Part shown: positions 52,053 to 60,716 of the stretch, piece after piece
Position numbering within the stretch: position 1 is the stretch's first letter
How the letters are laid out: each line of letters begins with the position of its first letter
Assembly: GCF_001648775.1 (NCBI RefSeq)
Contig: NZ_LVEJ01000023.1
Location: 186,001 to 250,000, forward strand
Length of the DNA: 64,000 bases
From: Pseudomonas fluorescens
GTDB taxonomy: Bacteria > Pseudomonadota > Gammaproteobacteria > Pseudomonadales > Pseudomonadaceae
Direction: 5' to 3'
Notes under the pieces: generated by a model
What the model was told of the DNA's origin: nothing
Database searches by the model: none
What the model saw: only the letters and a program-made list of their open reading frames with translations
Made by a program: the position numbers and the translations under genes

Positions 52053-53298
52053 TTAAAATCTCCCTGTCAAACTGAGGAACAGGCTGTTTTTTGAGATACC
52101 CGGACATCGCGCTTTCAAACACCTCAAAGTATTGTTTCGTGCCGTACTCCACATCAAATCTGCTAGCTGTCAACTTCGCAGCACTGCGAAGGCAGTCGTA
52201 CTCATCAACAGATTCAAGAACCTTGGCAATACGTTTGGCGATACCGTGATGATCGAAGAAATCCACCAGCATTCCATTGTGACCATCCACGATCACCTCC
52301 CTTACCGGAGCTGTATCTGACGCTATTACCAGACACCCAGCCGCCATCGCCTCCAGTAACGACCACGACAAAACAAACGGATAAGTCAAATAAACATGAA
52401 CCTTTGAACATTCCAAAACTGCCCGGTAAGTCTGATAAGGAAGCCTCCCTGTAAAATGAACGGTGGAATGATCGAAACTTACCTCTGCATCCATTTTGCT
52501 GCGCCAGTTTGAATAGCCAACCGGCTTACATCCGTAACTGACGTCATCACCGCCCACTATGATTATCTGCGCATCGGGACACTCAGCCTGAATATGCGGG
52601 ATCGCTCGCATAAAACTATGAAACCCGCGATAAGGCTCAAGATTCCTCGCGACATAAGTAACGATCGGCTGCCCAGCTCTCAGCTCGACTCCATTGGGCA
52701 ACCTGACTGCCCCAGCTTTCGCCAGGTTAGAACTTTGAATGACGCCCTCGTGAATAACCCGAATGGCCGGCTGATAGGCTGCAGGAAACAGACTGCGCTG
52801 CCACCGCGTGGGTGCAATGGCAATGTCACATTGCTCGAGATTCAAAAGATGCAGCGAATTGAGCACTCGCAGCCTTGATGACTCCCTTGTGGCTCGCGGG
52901 AATTCAGGGTCGAACCCAGAGTCCGCACCCTGCGCTCGATAGTAATATTCGCAATAGTGAATAAGCGGCGTGTCGGGATAGACATCCTTGAAGAAGAGCG
53001 TTTCCCCCCATCCGGGATGAGCGAGAATCACATCTGGCCGATAACCCGCCTGTTTCAGCCTGCTCAGAATTTCAAAAACTTTCTGTCCATCAGTCACCGC
53101 TTGTTCGTAACGGATCAGATAGGGGTGAATATCCCCCGATGCTCTGCTGGCAGCGCGGTATCGATATATTTTCACCTCCGCGATACCCGGCGCCGTATCC
53201 CGACCTATCGCCAAAACCTCATAACGCCTGTCAATCGCCGCCAGCACCACGTGACGGAACTGGCCCGGAAAGTTTTGGTGAATAACAAGAAGCTTCAT
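52033..53298 (-). CDS. GT4-family glycosyltransferase, RTX operon
   Basis: The 421-residue cytoplasmic protein has two Rossmann-like halves. The N-terminal part reads MKLLVIHQNFPGQFRHVVLA and later VILAHPGWGETLFFKDVYP; the nucleotide-sugar part has YVARNLEPYRGFHSFMRAIP, CPDAQIIIVGGDDVSYG and PFVLSWSLLEAMAAGCLVIA, whose L-L-E-A-M-A-A-G is the donor-binding E-x7-E-type block of GT4 enzymes. Donor and acceptor are unknown. It is the first gene of the operon GT-unknown-RTX; its position suggests it glycosylates the RTX protein or a surface polymer associated with it. Confidence 0.87.
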   Translation of the reverse strand: MKLLVIHQNFPGQFRHVVLAAIDRRYEVLAIGRDTAPGIAEVKIYRYRAASRASGDIHPYLIRYEQAVTDGQKVFEILSRLKQAGYRPDVILAHPGWGETLFFKDVYPDTPLIHYCEYYYRAQGADSGFDPEFPRATRESSRLRVLNSLHLLNLEQCDIAIAPTRWQRSLFPAAYQPAIRVIHEGVIQSSNLAKAGAVRLPNGVELRAGQPIVTYVARNLEPYRGFHSFMRAIPHIQAECPDAQIIIVGGDDVSYGCKPVGYSNWRSKMDAEVSFDHSTVHFTGRLPYQTYRAVLECSKVHVYLTYPFVLSWSLLEAMAAGCLVIASDTAPVREVIVDGHNGMLVDFFDHHGIAKRIAKVLESVDEYDCLRSAAKLTASRFDVEYGTKQYFEVFESAMSGYLKKQPVPQFDREILNAPDVA

Positions 53299-53450
53299 AG
53301 CGGCATCGTCCTTTTATTCGCCGCTATTGAACTGAGTTTTCCTCACCTCGATCGGCAGGAACAAACGCTAACAAATGCAAGGAAATGAAACTGTAGGAAG
53401 CGTCTGGGAATACCCTAGGAGATGGCGAATGAGGCGACTTTTCGACGGGC

Positions 53451-53483
53451 AAAAAAAAGCGGCGCTCAAAGCGCCGCTTTTCA
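53451..53483 (-). terminator. Terminator after the first Tyr-rich lipoprotein gene
   Basis: Stem AAAGCGGCGCT/AGCGCCGCTTT with A- and T-runs either side; it can work in both directions but serves the minus-strand lipoprotein gene that ends 12 bp upstream. Confidence 0.88.
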
Positions 53484-53494
53484 TTCGCGGGTGA

Positions 53495-53902
53495 TTACCA
53501 GCGGTTGCCACGTCCGTTGTGGTCGCCTCGCCCGCTGTGCCGGTCGTAGTTGCCGCGACCGCGGTGATCGTTGTCCCAACCGCCGCGACGGTGGCCGTCC
53601 CAATTGCCGCGATCATTGCCGTGCCAGCGACGGCTTTCGTAATAACGCGGGGCCGGTTGATAGTAACGTGGCGCAGGTTGGTAATAGCGCGGTTGCTGGT
53701 AGTACCGCGGGGCTGGCTGGTAGTAGCGCGGTTGCGCGTAATACGTGCTGCCACCGTTGTAATACGTGCCACCCGTGTTGTAGTAGGCCGGTGCAGATGA
53801 TGTGTAGACCTCTGAGCTGTAATACGAGTCCGCGTAGGAGTACGGGACGCAACCGGCAACGGAAAACATCAACGCAGCAAGCAGAAGAATTCGTCTATAC
53901 AT
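53495..53902 (-). CDS. Tyr/Pro/Gln-rich repeat lipoprotein
   Basis: The 135-residue protein has a lipoprotein signal (MYRRILLLAALMFSVAGC, Cys 18), then a tract of Y-Y-Q-P-A-P-R-Y-Y repeats (about residues 55-90), and an Arg/Gly/Asp/His-rich C-terminus (GRGNYDRHSGRGDHNGRG). This is a low-complexity outer-membrane or periplasmic lipoprotein; function unknown. CAGGAGGCCGCC precedes the ATG at 53902. The next gene upstream has the identical leader and a similar composition, so they are paralogues. Confidence 0.78.
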   Translation of the reverse strand: MYRRILLLAALMFSVAGCVPYSYADSYYSSEVYTSSAPAYYNTGGTYYNGGSTYYAQPRYYQPAPRYYQQPRYYQPAPRYYQPAPRYYESRRWHGNDRGNWDGHRRGGWDNDHRGRGNYDRHSGRGDHNGRGNRW

Positions 53903-54083
53903 GGCGGCCTCCTGGACCGCGGGTTGGCCACACCAGCGACGCTGGCAGGCGACAGTCATTTAATCGGTGACTGTCGAAAAATCAGACAGCGTTTTTGGCA
54001 TCTGGTGCGTTCCTGCAACAAGTTGAAACAAGTGATTGATGAAACCTTGTTCATCCGCAAAAACGCAGTCATTCAGGCGCTGA

Positions 54084-54335
54084 TTAATGGTGGCCACCGT
54101 GATATCCGCCGCCGTGATAACCCCGCCCGTATCCGCCGCGATAGCCGTAGCCACCGTAGTAATAACGCGAGCCACCGTAGTAGCGCGGGCCGTAATAACC
54201 ACCGTAGTAATAGGGTGAATAATAACCAGGGTAGTAATAGGTGGCGGGGTAAGCATCGTAGGGACCGGCGTAGTAGTAACAACCGGACAAACCGAAAACC
54301 AGCACTGCACCGAGCAACATCTTCTGAACACGCAT
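54084..54335 (-). CDS. Gly/Tyr-rich small lipoprotein
   Basis: The 83-residue protein has a lipoprotein signal (MRVQKMLLGAVLVFGLSGC, Cys 19) directly followed by a Tyr-Gly-Pro-rich segment (YYYAGPYDAYPATYYYPGYY and RGYHGGGYHGGHH at the end). The start is at 54335 with CAGGAGGCCGCC before it, the same leader as the downstream paralogue. Composition recalls adhesive or metal-binding low-complexity lipoproteins; no function can be assigned. Confidence 0.75.
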   Translation of the reverse strand: MRVQKMLLGAVLVFGLSGCYYYAGPYDAYPATYYYPGYYSPYYYGGYYGPRYYGGSRYYYGGYGYRGGYGRGYHGGGYHGGHH

Positions 54336-54466
54336 GGCGGCCTCCTGAAAGACCCACGGCCGCAACGGAACAGAGCAGCCGACACACGTTTGACTGGCGC
54401 GAATCAATCAAGTGCCCAGTGCCGCCCGGCTTCAGATCAGCGGTGTCCGCACCATCGCAAGCCCCT

Positions 54467-54553
54467 GTGGGAGCGAGCTTGCTCGCGAAGGCGGTGGATC
54501 AGCCAAATCAATGTTGAATGACATACCGCACTCGCGAGCAGGCTCACTCCTAC
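54467..54553. repeat. REPIN: two inverted REP palindromes
   Basis: GTGGGAGCGAGCTTGCTCGC..(54467-54489) and the decayed copy CTCGCGAGCAGGCTCACTCC (54531-54553), between the lipoprotein gene and the diguanylate cyclase gene. Confidence 0.85.
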
Positions 54554-54661
54554 AAGGTTGGCTTTGCGTCAGGAACGACCATTCGCGCCGCACATGAAGC
54601 AGTTATTTCCACGCTGTGCCACTAGAATGCATGCCATCGGGCCACTGCCAACGGAACTGCC

Positions 54662-56149
54662 ATGCCGCTTCGTTCTCCCCTGTACTCGCAACGCTCACTG
54701 GTACTGACGCTGATTGCCCTGCTCGGCGCCGGTTTCCTCGCCACGTCGTTGCTGAGCTACTACGCCTCCCGCGCGTCGATCCGCGACAACATCGTCAACA
54801 CCGAACTGCCGCTGACGTCCGACACGGTGTACTCGGAAATCCAGAAAGACCTCGTCAGACCAATCCTGATTTCCTCGATGATGTCCCGCGACACCTTCAT
54901 GCGCGACTGGGTGGTCAACGGCGAGCAGAATGCCGAGCAGATGACCCGCTACCTCGATGAAGTCATGACCCATTACGGCGCCTACACCGCGTTCTTCGTC
55001 TCCAACGCCAGCCACACCTACTACCACGCCAAAGGCGTGCTCAAGCAGGTCAAGGTCGATGAGCCGCGCGACGCCTGGTACTTCCGCGTGCGCGACATGA
55101 AGGATCCGTACGAGATCAACGTCGACCCGGATCTGGCCAACAAGGACAACCTGACCTTCTTCATCAACTACAAGGTTTACGACTACCACAACCGCTTCAT
55201 CGGCGCGGCGGGCGTCGGTCTGACTGTGGATGCCGTCATCAAGCTGATCGACAAATACCAACAGCGCTATCAACGCAGCGTGTACTTCGTCGACACCTTC
55301 GGCCGACTGGTGTTGACCGGCGCCGACGGCGGCCCGGAGGGCGCGCGCATCGGTCAGAGCCTGAGTGAACTGGAGAGCATGAAAAGTCTGGTCAGTCAGT
55401 TACCGAAACCGCACAGCGGTAGCTATGAATATTCCGCCCACGGCCAAGGGCATTTTCTCAACGTACGGTTTATCCCCGAGCTGAACTGGTATCTGTTTGT
55501 TGATAAACGTGAGGATGGCGCGCTGAGTGAAATCCGCCAGTCGCTGTATCTGAACCTGCTGATCTGCCTGCTGGTGACGCTGATTGTGTTGGCGCTGCTC
55601 AACCGCGTGATCAAACGCTATCAAACTAAAATCCACGCCCAGGCCATCCTCGACAGCCTCACCGAACTGCCCAACCGCCGTGGCTTCGACCTGCTTGCCG
55701 CGCAGGCCCTGCACGAAGCGCAACGCGAAACCAAACCGCTCACGGCGTTGCTGCTCGACCTCGATCATTTCAAGGTGTTGAACGACACTTACGGGCACAT
55801 GGCCGGTGATCAGGTGTTGATCGGCTTTGCCCGCGATCTGCAAAGTTGCCTGCGTCACGCCGACATTGTCTGCCGCTGGGGCGGTGAGGAATTTATTGTT
55901 CTGCTGAAGGACACTGACGGCGACACCGGTCAGAAAATTGCCGAGAAGATCCGCCAACACGTCGAACAACACGAATATGCCTACGACGGCCACCGCCTCA
56001 ATCTGACGGTGAGCATTGGCGCCACCACCCTGCAACGCGATGACACCTTGCACAGCCTGCTGTCGCGGGCCGATCATGCGATGTACCGGGCCAAACAAAC
56101 CGGCCGCAACCGCACCTGCGTGGAAATGCCTCACTCGACTTATGCCTGA
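54662..56149 (+). CDS. Membrane diguanylate cyclase with periplasmic sensor (GGDEF)
   Basis: The 495-residue protein makes cyclic di-GMP. A membrane segment (~12-32) and a second one (LNLLICLLVTLIVLALLNRV, ~295-315) flank a ~260-residue periplasmic sensor domain (Cache-like, with WYFRVRDMKDPYEINVDP). The GGDEF domain (~325-490) has the metal-binding DLDHFKVLND and the active loop RWGGEEFIVLL. The inhibitory I-site RxxD is intact (RHADIVCRWGGEEF, exactly five residues before GGEEF). It overlaps the CWC gene by 8 bp. Ligand unknown. Confidence 0.9.
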   Translation: MPLRSPLYSQRSLVLTLIALLGAGFLATSLLSYYASRASIRDNIVNTELPLTSDTVYSEIQKDLVRPILISSMMSRDTFMRDWVVNGEQNAEQMTRYLDEVMTHYGAYTAFFVSNASHTYYHAKGVLKQVKVDEPRDAWYFRVRDMKDPYEINVDPDLANKDNLTFFINYKVYDYHNRFIGAAGVGLTVDAVIKLIDKYQQRYQRSVYFVDTFGRLVLTGADGGPEGARIGQSLSELESMKSLVSQLPKPHSGSYEYSAHGQGHFLNVRFIPELNWYLFVDKREDGALSEIRQSLYLNLLICLLVTLIVLALLNRVIKRYQTKIHAQAILDSLTELPNRRGFDLLAAQALHEAQRETKPLTALLLDLDHFKVLNDTYGHMAGDQVLIGFARDLQSCLRHADIVCRWGGEEFIVLLKDTDGDTGQKIAEKIRQHVEQHEYAYDGHRLNLTVSIGATTLQRDDTLHSLLSRADHAMYRAKQTGRNRTCVEMPHSTYA

Positions 56150-56372
56150 TTCCGACGTTAAACCCGACCATTGCCCGGCCTGCGGCGCCCGCAACGACTG
56201 CAGCCTGGCCGATCCACGCACCGCCGATCGCGAATGCTGGTGCTACGGCGTCAGCATTGACCCGGCCGTGCTCGAAGCGCTGCCGCCAGAACTGCGCAAC
56301 CAATCCTGCCTGTGCCCACGTTGCGCGCAGGTCGAGGCGCAACTGCAAGCGGCCAAACGGCCGATCCCGTAA
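56142..56372 (+). CDS. Cysteine-rich CWC family protein
   Basis: The 76-residue protein has cysteine pairs typical of the CWC family: CPACGARNDCSLADP and RECWCYG, with CLCPRCAQ at the end, likely a zinc or Fe-S site. Function unknown. ATG 56142 overlaps the end of the diguanylate cyclase gene by 8 bp, and it ends 33 bp before rsuA. Confidence 0.82.
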   Translation: MPDSDVKPDHCPACGARNDCSLADPRTADRECWCYGVSIDPAVLEALPPELRNQSCLCPRCAQVEAQLQAAKRPIP

Positions 56373-56405
56373 GATGCGCGCCCCTTCATTCATCGAACAC
56401 TGAAC

Positions 56406-57098
56406 ATGCGCGTCGACCGTTTCCTCAGCAACCTGCCCCGCTACAACCGTCAGCAGGTTCGCCTGTTGCTAGCGGAAAAGCGCGTGCGGATTGACGGAAA
56501 AGTCGTCAGCGATCCGCACAGCGAGGTGCTGGAATTCAGCCGCGTCGAAGTTGATGACGAAGTCCTGCAAAGCGGCAAACCGGCGCGCTATTTCATGCTG
56601 CACAAACCGCCGGGCTGCGTCAGCGCCACCCGCGATCCGCAACACCCGACCGTGCTCGACCTGATCGATGAACCGGACAAGGATGACCTGCACATCGCCG
56701 GGCGCCTGGACTTCAACACCACCGGCCTGATGCTGATCACCAACGACGGCGCGTGGTCACGCCGCCTGACCCAGCCGCAGACCAAACTGCCGAAGGTCTA
56801 TTACGTCGAGACCGAGCAGGAAATTGGCGTGCAATATGCGAGCACCTTTGCCGAGGGGATTTACTTCGCCTTCGAAGATCTGACCACGCAACCGGCACAG
56901 TTGGAGCTGCTCGGGCCACGGTCGGCGCGGCTGAGCATCGTCGAGGGTCGTTACCATCAGGTGAAACGCATGTTTGGGTTCTTCAACAACAAAGTCCTGC
57001 GCCTGCACCGCGAATCGATGGGCCCGCTGCTGCTCGATAACGCGCTAAAACCGGGCGAGTACCGCGCTTTGCGCACCGAAGAGATCCATTTGTTCTAA
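56406..57098 (+). CDS. rsuA: 16S rRNA pseudouridine synthase RsuA-like
   Basis: The 230-residue protein has an N-terminal S4 RNA-binding domain (MRVDRFLSNLPRYNRQQVRL) and the RsuA catalytic domain with GRLDFNTTGLMLITNDG (catalytic Asp ~103) and EGRYHQVKRMFGFFNNKVLR. RsuA converts U516 of 16S rRNA to pseudouridine. The length is standard for RsuA, smaller than RluB/RluF. It may share a transcript with the CWC gene. Confidence 0.9.
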   Translation: MRVDRFLSNLPRYNRQQVRLLLAEKRVRIDGKVVSDPHSEVLEFSRVEVDDEVLQSGKPARYFMLHKPPGCVSATRDPQHPTVLDLIDEPDKDDLHIAGRLDFNTTGLMLITNDGAWSRRLTQPQTKLPKVYYVETEQEIGVQYASTFAEGIYFAFEDLTTQPAQLELLGPRSARLSIVEGRYHQVKRMFGFFNNKVLRLHRESMGPLLLDNALKPGEYRALRTEEIHLF

Positions 57099-57414
57099 GC
57101 CGGCGACCGCTCAGCAGAAGTTGTCGAACAATTTACCAACGGCACTTGCGCGATCCCGACTCCCCTGCTTGAATCAGGACGTCGGCCAAATTGTGACCGA
57201 CGAGTCACAACATACCTCTAAGAAACTTTTTGCCGGTCGTCAGCCCTTTGGGTTGCGCCTCAGCCGGCAGACTGCCCGCCAATAACAACACCCGTCGACC
57301 GCAGTCATGGATCGACATGGGCCAAGCAAATTCAAGGCGTATGCCTACCTGTCACAAAGCTCGTGCAATCTCTATTTGCGCGCATACCCGCTTGCTTGCC
57401 AGGAGTCTTATGAC
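57099..57414. promoter_or_regulatory. Intergenic region upstream of phaG
   Basis: The 316 bases contain no credible gene; the phaG frame stays open upstream to 57307 but without a ribosome site. The phaG promoter must lie here. I see no clear sigma-54 (GG-N10-GC) or AlgU motif. Confidence 0.45.
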
Positions 57415-58299
57415 ATGAGGCCAGAAATCGCTGTGCTGGATATACAGGGTCAGTATCGGGTTTACACGGAGTTCTATCGCGCAGACGCCGCAGAAAAGAC
57501 CATCATCCTGGTCAACGGCTCGATGGCCACGACTGCGTCGTTTGCACAGACTGTGAAAAACCTGCACCCGCAATTCAACGTGGTTTGCTACGACCAGCCC
57601 TACGCGGGTCGGTCAAAAGCCCACAACCGCCACGAGAAACATCTGACCAAGGACGTCGAAGGGCAGATTCTGCTCGAGTTGATCGACCACTTCGCCGCCG
57701 AACACGTGCTCTCGTTCTCCTGGGGCGGCGCTGCGACCCTGGTCGCCCTCGCCCACCAGCCACGGCGCATTGAACGGGCGGTGATCAGCTCGTTCTCGCC
57801 GGTGATCAACGCGCACATGCTCGATTACCTCGAGCGCGGCGTCGACTACCTCGGCCAGCGCGACGGCGATCGCGTCGGCCATCTGGTCAACAACACCATC
57901 GGCAAACATCTGCCGTCACTGTTCAAACGCTTCAACTATCGCCACGTCAGCAGCCTGGCCGAACACGAATACGGGCAGATGCACTTTCACATCAGCGACG
58001 TGCTGCACAGCGATCGGCAGTGCTATCTGAACGCAGCGAAAAAGATCAACGTGCCGGTGCTGTTTCTAAACGGCGAATGGGACGAATACACCGCCGCCGA
58101 AGACGCACGCCTGTTCGGCAACCACGTGGCACAGAGCACGTTCACCACGCTGCAAGCCACCGGGCACTTCCTCGACATGGAACACAAGGCCGCGTGCCGC
58201 GACAGCCAGAACGCCCTGCTCGGCTTTCTGAAACCGGCACAGCAGACCAGCCGAACGCGTTACTCGTTTGTTCAGGATCAACATGCATTGGCTATTTGA
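57415..58299 (+). CDS. phaG: 3-hydroxyacyl-ACP:CoA transacylase/thioesterase PhaG
   Basis: The 294-residue alpha/beta hydrolase-fold protein follows the P. putida PhaG sequence closely (MRPEIAVLDIQGQYRVYTEF; HLPSLFKRFNYRHVSSLAEH; LLGFLKPAQQTSRTRYSFVQ), more than RhlA. PhaG diverts 3-hydroxyacyl chains from fatty-acid synthesis into medium-chain polyhydroxyalkanoate precursors. The nucleophile elbow is SFSWGGAA (Ser ~103), and GEWDEYTAAEDARLF and GHFLDME give the acid and base. AGGAG is ten bases upstream of 57415. The other pha genes are not in the window. Confidence 0.92.
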   Translation: MRPEIAVLDIQGQYRVYTEFYRADAAEKTIILVNGSMATTASFAQTVKNLHPQFNVVCYDQPYAGRSKAHNRHEKHLTKDVEGQILLELIDHFAAEHVLSFSWGGAATLVALAHQPRRIERAVISSFSPVINAHMLDYLERGVDYLGQRDGDRVGHLVNNTIGKHLPSLFKRFNYRHVSSLAEHEYGQMHFHISDVLHSDRQCYLNAAKKINVPVLFLNGEWDEYTAAEDARLFGNHVAQSTFTTLQATGHFLDMEHKAACRDSQNALLGFLKPAQQTSRTRYSFVQDQHALAI

Positions 58300-58457
58300 A
58301 AGAGTGTCGTCGCGCGCGAGGCTGCGGGGCTGGGATTTTGCTTTACGCACCGCAGTGCTCGCCCGCGATTGACCGTTTTCAGTGATTTAAAGCGTTCATG
58401 AGTAAAAGAAAAACTTCAAATCCATGCCCGAGTCTGGTACAAAGTCAGCCGCTCTGA

Positions 58458-58531
58458 GCGGGTATAGTTTAATGGTAGAACAGTAGCTTCCCAAGCTTCC
58501 GACGAGGGTTCGATTCCCTCTACCCGCTCCA
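58458..58531 (+). tRNA. tRNA-Gly(CCC)
   Basis: The 74-nt sequence starts GCGGGTATAG and ends in genomic CCA. The anticodon loop TTCCCAA gives CCC. The D-loop (TTTAATGGTAGAA) and T-arm (GAGGGTTCGATTCCCTC) are standard, and the acceptor GCGGGTA/TACCCGC pairs fully. The anticodon stem GTAGC/GCTTC carries one T-T mismatch. Confidence 0.93.
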
Positions 58532-58582
58532 CTCAATTTTTGTCTCACGTTGTGTTTTTTTGACGGGGGATGCAGGGATAGA

Positions 58583-58611
58583 AAAACCGGCCTATAGGGC
58601 CGGTTTTTTTG
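58583..58611 (+). terminator. Terminator after tRNA-Gly
   Basis: Stem AACCGGCC/GGCCGGTT followed by TTTTTTT on the + strand, 50 bp past the tRNA. Confidence 0.88.
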
Positions 58612-58820
58612 TGGCTGGGATTTGGAAGAGTCAATATTCTGAAACCAGTCTATCTTCGCCCCGCTCGTGTCACGCCTTGAAAAACATGCCTCCCCCCATA
58701 CCGTCCAGATGCCTTCTAACCTAAAAAGAGGGGCCGTTTTATCGTCCCGCTCATTGAATATCAGTGATTGCATCACTGGAAATTGACGACTAATATCTCC
58801 CAAAAAGGGAGGAGGCATGG

Positions 58821-59123
58821 ATGCGGATAATGGCAAGATCAACCTTGCGGCAATTCTGGGAAAGCAACCCTGCTTTCGCTGAGTCTGAGACACCGCTTGT
58901 TGAATGGTATCGCCACATGGAAAAGGCCAGCTACCGCACGCCACAGGAAGTAAAAGCCGAACTGAGAACAGCCAGCATCCTTAAAGGCGCAAGAGTTGTT
59001 TTCAATATCGGTGGTAACAAGTATCGAGTGATTTTGGCAATTGACTATCAACGACAGCTTGGCTTCATCCGTTTCGTTGGCAGCCATGCCCAATTTGACA
59101 AGATCAACGCGGAGACCATCTGA
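58821..59123 (+). CDS. higB: HigB-family mRNA interferase toxin
   Basis: The 100-residue RelE-fold toxin cleaves mRNA on the ribosome. Family blocks: MRIMARSTLRQFWESNP at the start, ASILKGARVVFNIGGNKYR (~55-73) and the end FIRFVGSHAQFDKINAETI with the conserved His-x-x-Tyr/Phe region. GGAGG five bases before ATG 58821 fixes the start. As is usual for higBA, the toxin gene comes first and its last base overlaps the antitoxin start. Confidence 0.9.
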   Translation: MRIMARSTLRQFWESNPAFAESETPLVEWYRHMEKASYRTPQEVKAELRTASILKGARVVFNIGGNKYRVILAIDYQRQLGFIRFVGSHAQFDKINAETI

Positions 59124-59479
59124 TGAACATAAAACCCATTCGGAGCCCGGAGGACCTGGCCGCAGCTTTTGTACGCATGGAGCAGCTTTGGGGCGCCGAG
59201 CTCAATTCGCTTGAAGGTGACGAGTTGGAAATACTCGCATTGCTCATCGAGAAATACGAAGACGAGCATTACCCAATGCCCCCCTCTGATCCAATAGAAG
59301 CGATTAAATTTCGTATGGATCAGCAGGGTTTGACCCCACGTGATCTCGAACCGTTCATTGGCACCAGTGGGCGCGTATCTGAAGTATTGAATCGAAAACG
59401 TAAACTGAGTTTATCGATGATCAAGCGCTTGCACGAAGGCTTGCGAATCCCCTACGAAAGCCTGCTCGCTGGGTCCTGA
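59123..59479 (+). CDS. higA: HigA-family antitoxin
   Basis: The 118-residue antitoxin has an N-terminal segment (PEDLAAAFVRMEQLWGAELN, ELEILALLIEKYEDEHY) and a C-terminal XRE helix-turn-helix (IKFRMDQQGLTPRDLEPFIG, VSEVLNRKRKLSLSMIKRLH, ~65-110). It would bind HigB and repress the operon. The start codon shares a base with the higB stop (ATGA). Both partners look intact. Confidence 0.9.
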   Translation: MNIKPIRSPEDLAAAFVRMEQLWGAELNSLEGDELEILALLIEKYEDEHYPMPPSDPIEAIKFRMDQQGLTPRDLEPFIGTSGRVSEVLNRKRKLSLSMIKRLHEGLRIPYESLLAGS

Positions 59480-59493
59480 ATCTTCTGGTTTCA

Positions 59494-59521
59494 AAAAAAA
59501 CCGGCTTCAACGGCCGTTTTT
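59494..59521 (+). terminator. Imperfect terminator after higA
   Basis: A-run, imperfect CCGGC..GGCCG hairpin and TTTTTT, 15 bp past higA. It looks like a degenerate form of the perfect CCGGCC hairpins at 58583 and 61594. Confidence 0.5.
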
Positions 59522-59764
59522 TGAGATGGGTGCCTTCGCGCAGTGAGGCGAAGTCACCAACCACAGTGATTCGCTGGCGATTTCCCGACATTACAGATCC
59601 ACAACACTCCACCGGTTTTCACCTCCCGCCCGGCCGACTAGCATTTCCCCATCACCCACCACCCTCCCCCTGCGCGGCCATCGACGAACACGCGCCATCA
59701 CTTTCGAGGGATTCCAATCGCGGCCACTTTGCCGCTGACGATCGAACTAAAAAGAGTCTTCAGC

Positions 59765-60493
59765 ATGACGCAAAACATTTACGACGATCCCGAATTCTTT
59801 CAGGGTTACAGCCAGATGAACCGTTCCATCGGCGGCCTCGACGCGGCGCCGGAGTGGCCGGCGCTCAAGGCGCTGTTGCCATCCATGCATGGCTTGAGCG
59901 TTGTGGATCTGGGCTGCGGTTATGGCTGGTTCAGCCGTTGGGCCATCGAAAATGGCGCAGCCAGTGTGTTGGCGCTGGATGTTTCGGAGAAGATGCTGGA
60001 GCGCGCGCGTGCGACCACGACGGCGGCGAACATTCGTTATGAGCGCGGCGATCTGGAACAGCTCGATCTGCCCGCCTGCCGTTTTGATCTGGCTTACAGT
60101 TCGCTAGCGCTGCACTACATCAGGGATCTGCCGGGGCTGTTTGCGCACCTGTACGCGGCGCTGAAACCGGGTTCACACTTTGTGTTTTCCATTGAGCATC
60201 CGATCTTTATGGCACCGCGTAATCCGGGTTGGTTGATTGACGCTGAAGGGAATAAGCGTTGGCCGCTGGACAGCTATCAGTTGGAGGGTGAGCGGGTGAC
60301 CAATTGGCTGGCCGAGGGTGTGATCAAGCAGCATCGTACGGTCGGGACGTTGCTCAATTCACTGATCGATGCGGGGTTCACGATTCGTCATGTCAATGAA
60401 TGGGGGCCGAGCGAAGCGGAGGTTGCGGCGCAACCGGCGCTGGCGGAGGAGCGGGAGCGGCCGATGATGATGTTGGTGGCGGTGCAGCGCTGA
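59765..60493 (+). CDS. Class I SAM-dependent methyltransferase
   Basis: The 242-residue protein has motif I VVDLGCGYGWFSRW (~46-59), the acidic end of beta-2 (LALDVSEKML) and post-motif AYSSLALHYIRDL. The N-terminal NIYDDPEFFQGYSQMNRS is common to a set of small-molecule methyltransferases in Pseudomonas. Substrate unknown. ATG 59765 gives the normal length; the frame runs up to 59729 with a TTG but without support. Confidence 0.85.
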   Translation: MTQNIYDDPEFFQGYSQMNRSIGGLDAAPEWPALKALLPSMHGLSVVDLGCGYGWFSRWAIENGAASVLALDVSEKMLERARATTTAANIRYERGDLEQLDLPACRFDLAYSSLALHYIRDLPGLFAHLYAALKPGSHFVFSIEHPIFMAPRNPGWLIDAEGNKRWPLDSYQLEGERVTNWLAEGVIKQHRTVGTLLNSLIDAGFTIRHVNEWGPSEAEVAAQPALAEERERPMMMLVAVQR

Positions 60494-60501
60494 GCTTAAA
60501 G

Positions 60502-60663
60502 CCCCTCACCCTAGCCCTCTCCCAGAGGGAGAGGGGACTGACCGAGTTGCCCTCCAGAGCTACGCCGACGTGCAAAATCCAGCCGAACTCAGGTTTGGAA
60601 ACAACACAACTCGGCTCCCTCTCCCTAGGGAGAGGGCTGGGCGGTCGGCGTTACGATGAGGGG
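60502..60663. mobile_element. MITE-like 162-bp imperfect inverted repeat
   Basis: The left half (CCCCTCACCCTAGCCCTCTC.. to CCGAGTTG at 60542-60549) is the inverse of the right half (CAACTCGG at 60606-60613, CCCTCTCCC.. to GATGAGGGG at 60663). Each half also has its own GGGAGAGGG-type palindrome. It lies between the two methyltransferase genes and codes for nothing. This is a small non-autonomous element type seen repeatedly in proteobacteria, distinct from the REP family of this window. Confidence 0.75.
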
Positions 60664-60716
60664 CCCGTCCGAAAGCGCACCCGAAATTCCCAGCCGAACA
60701 ACACGTCCGACTCATT

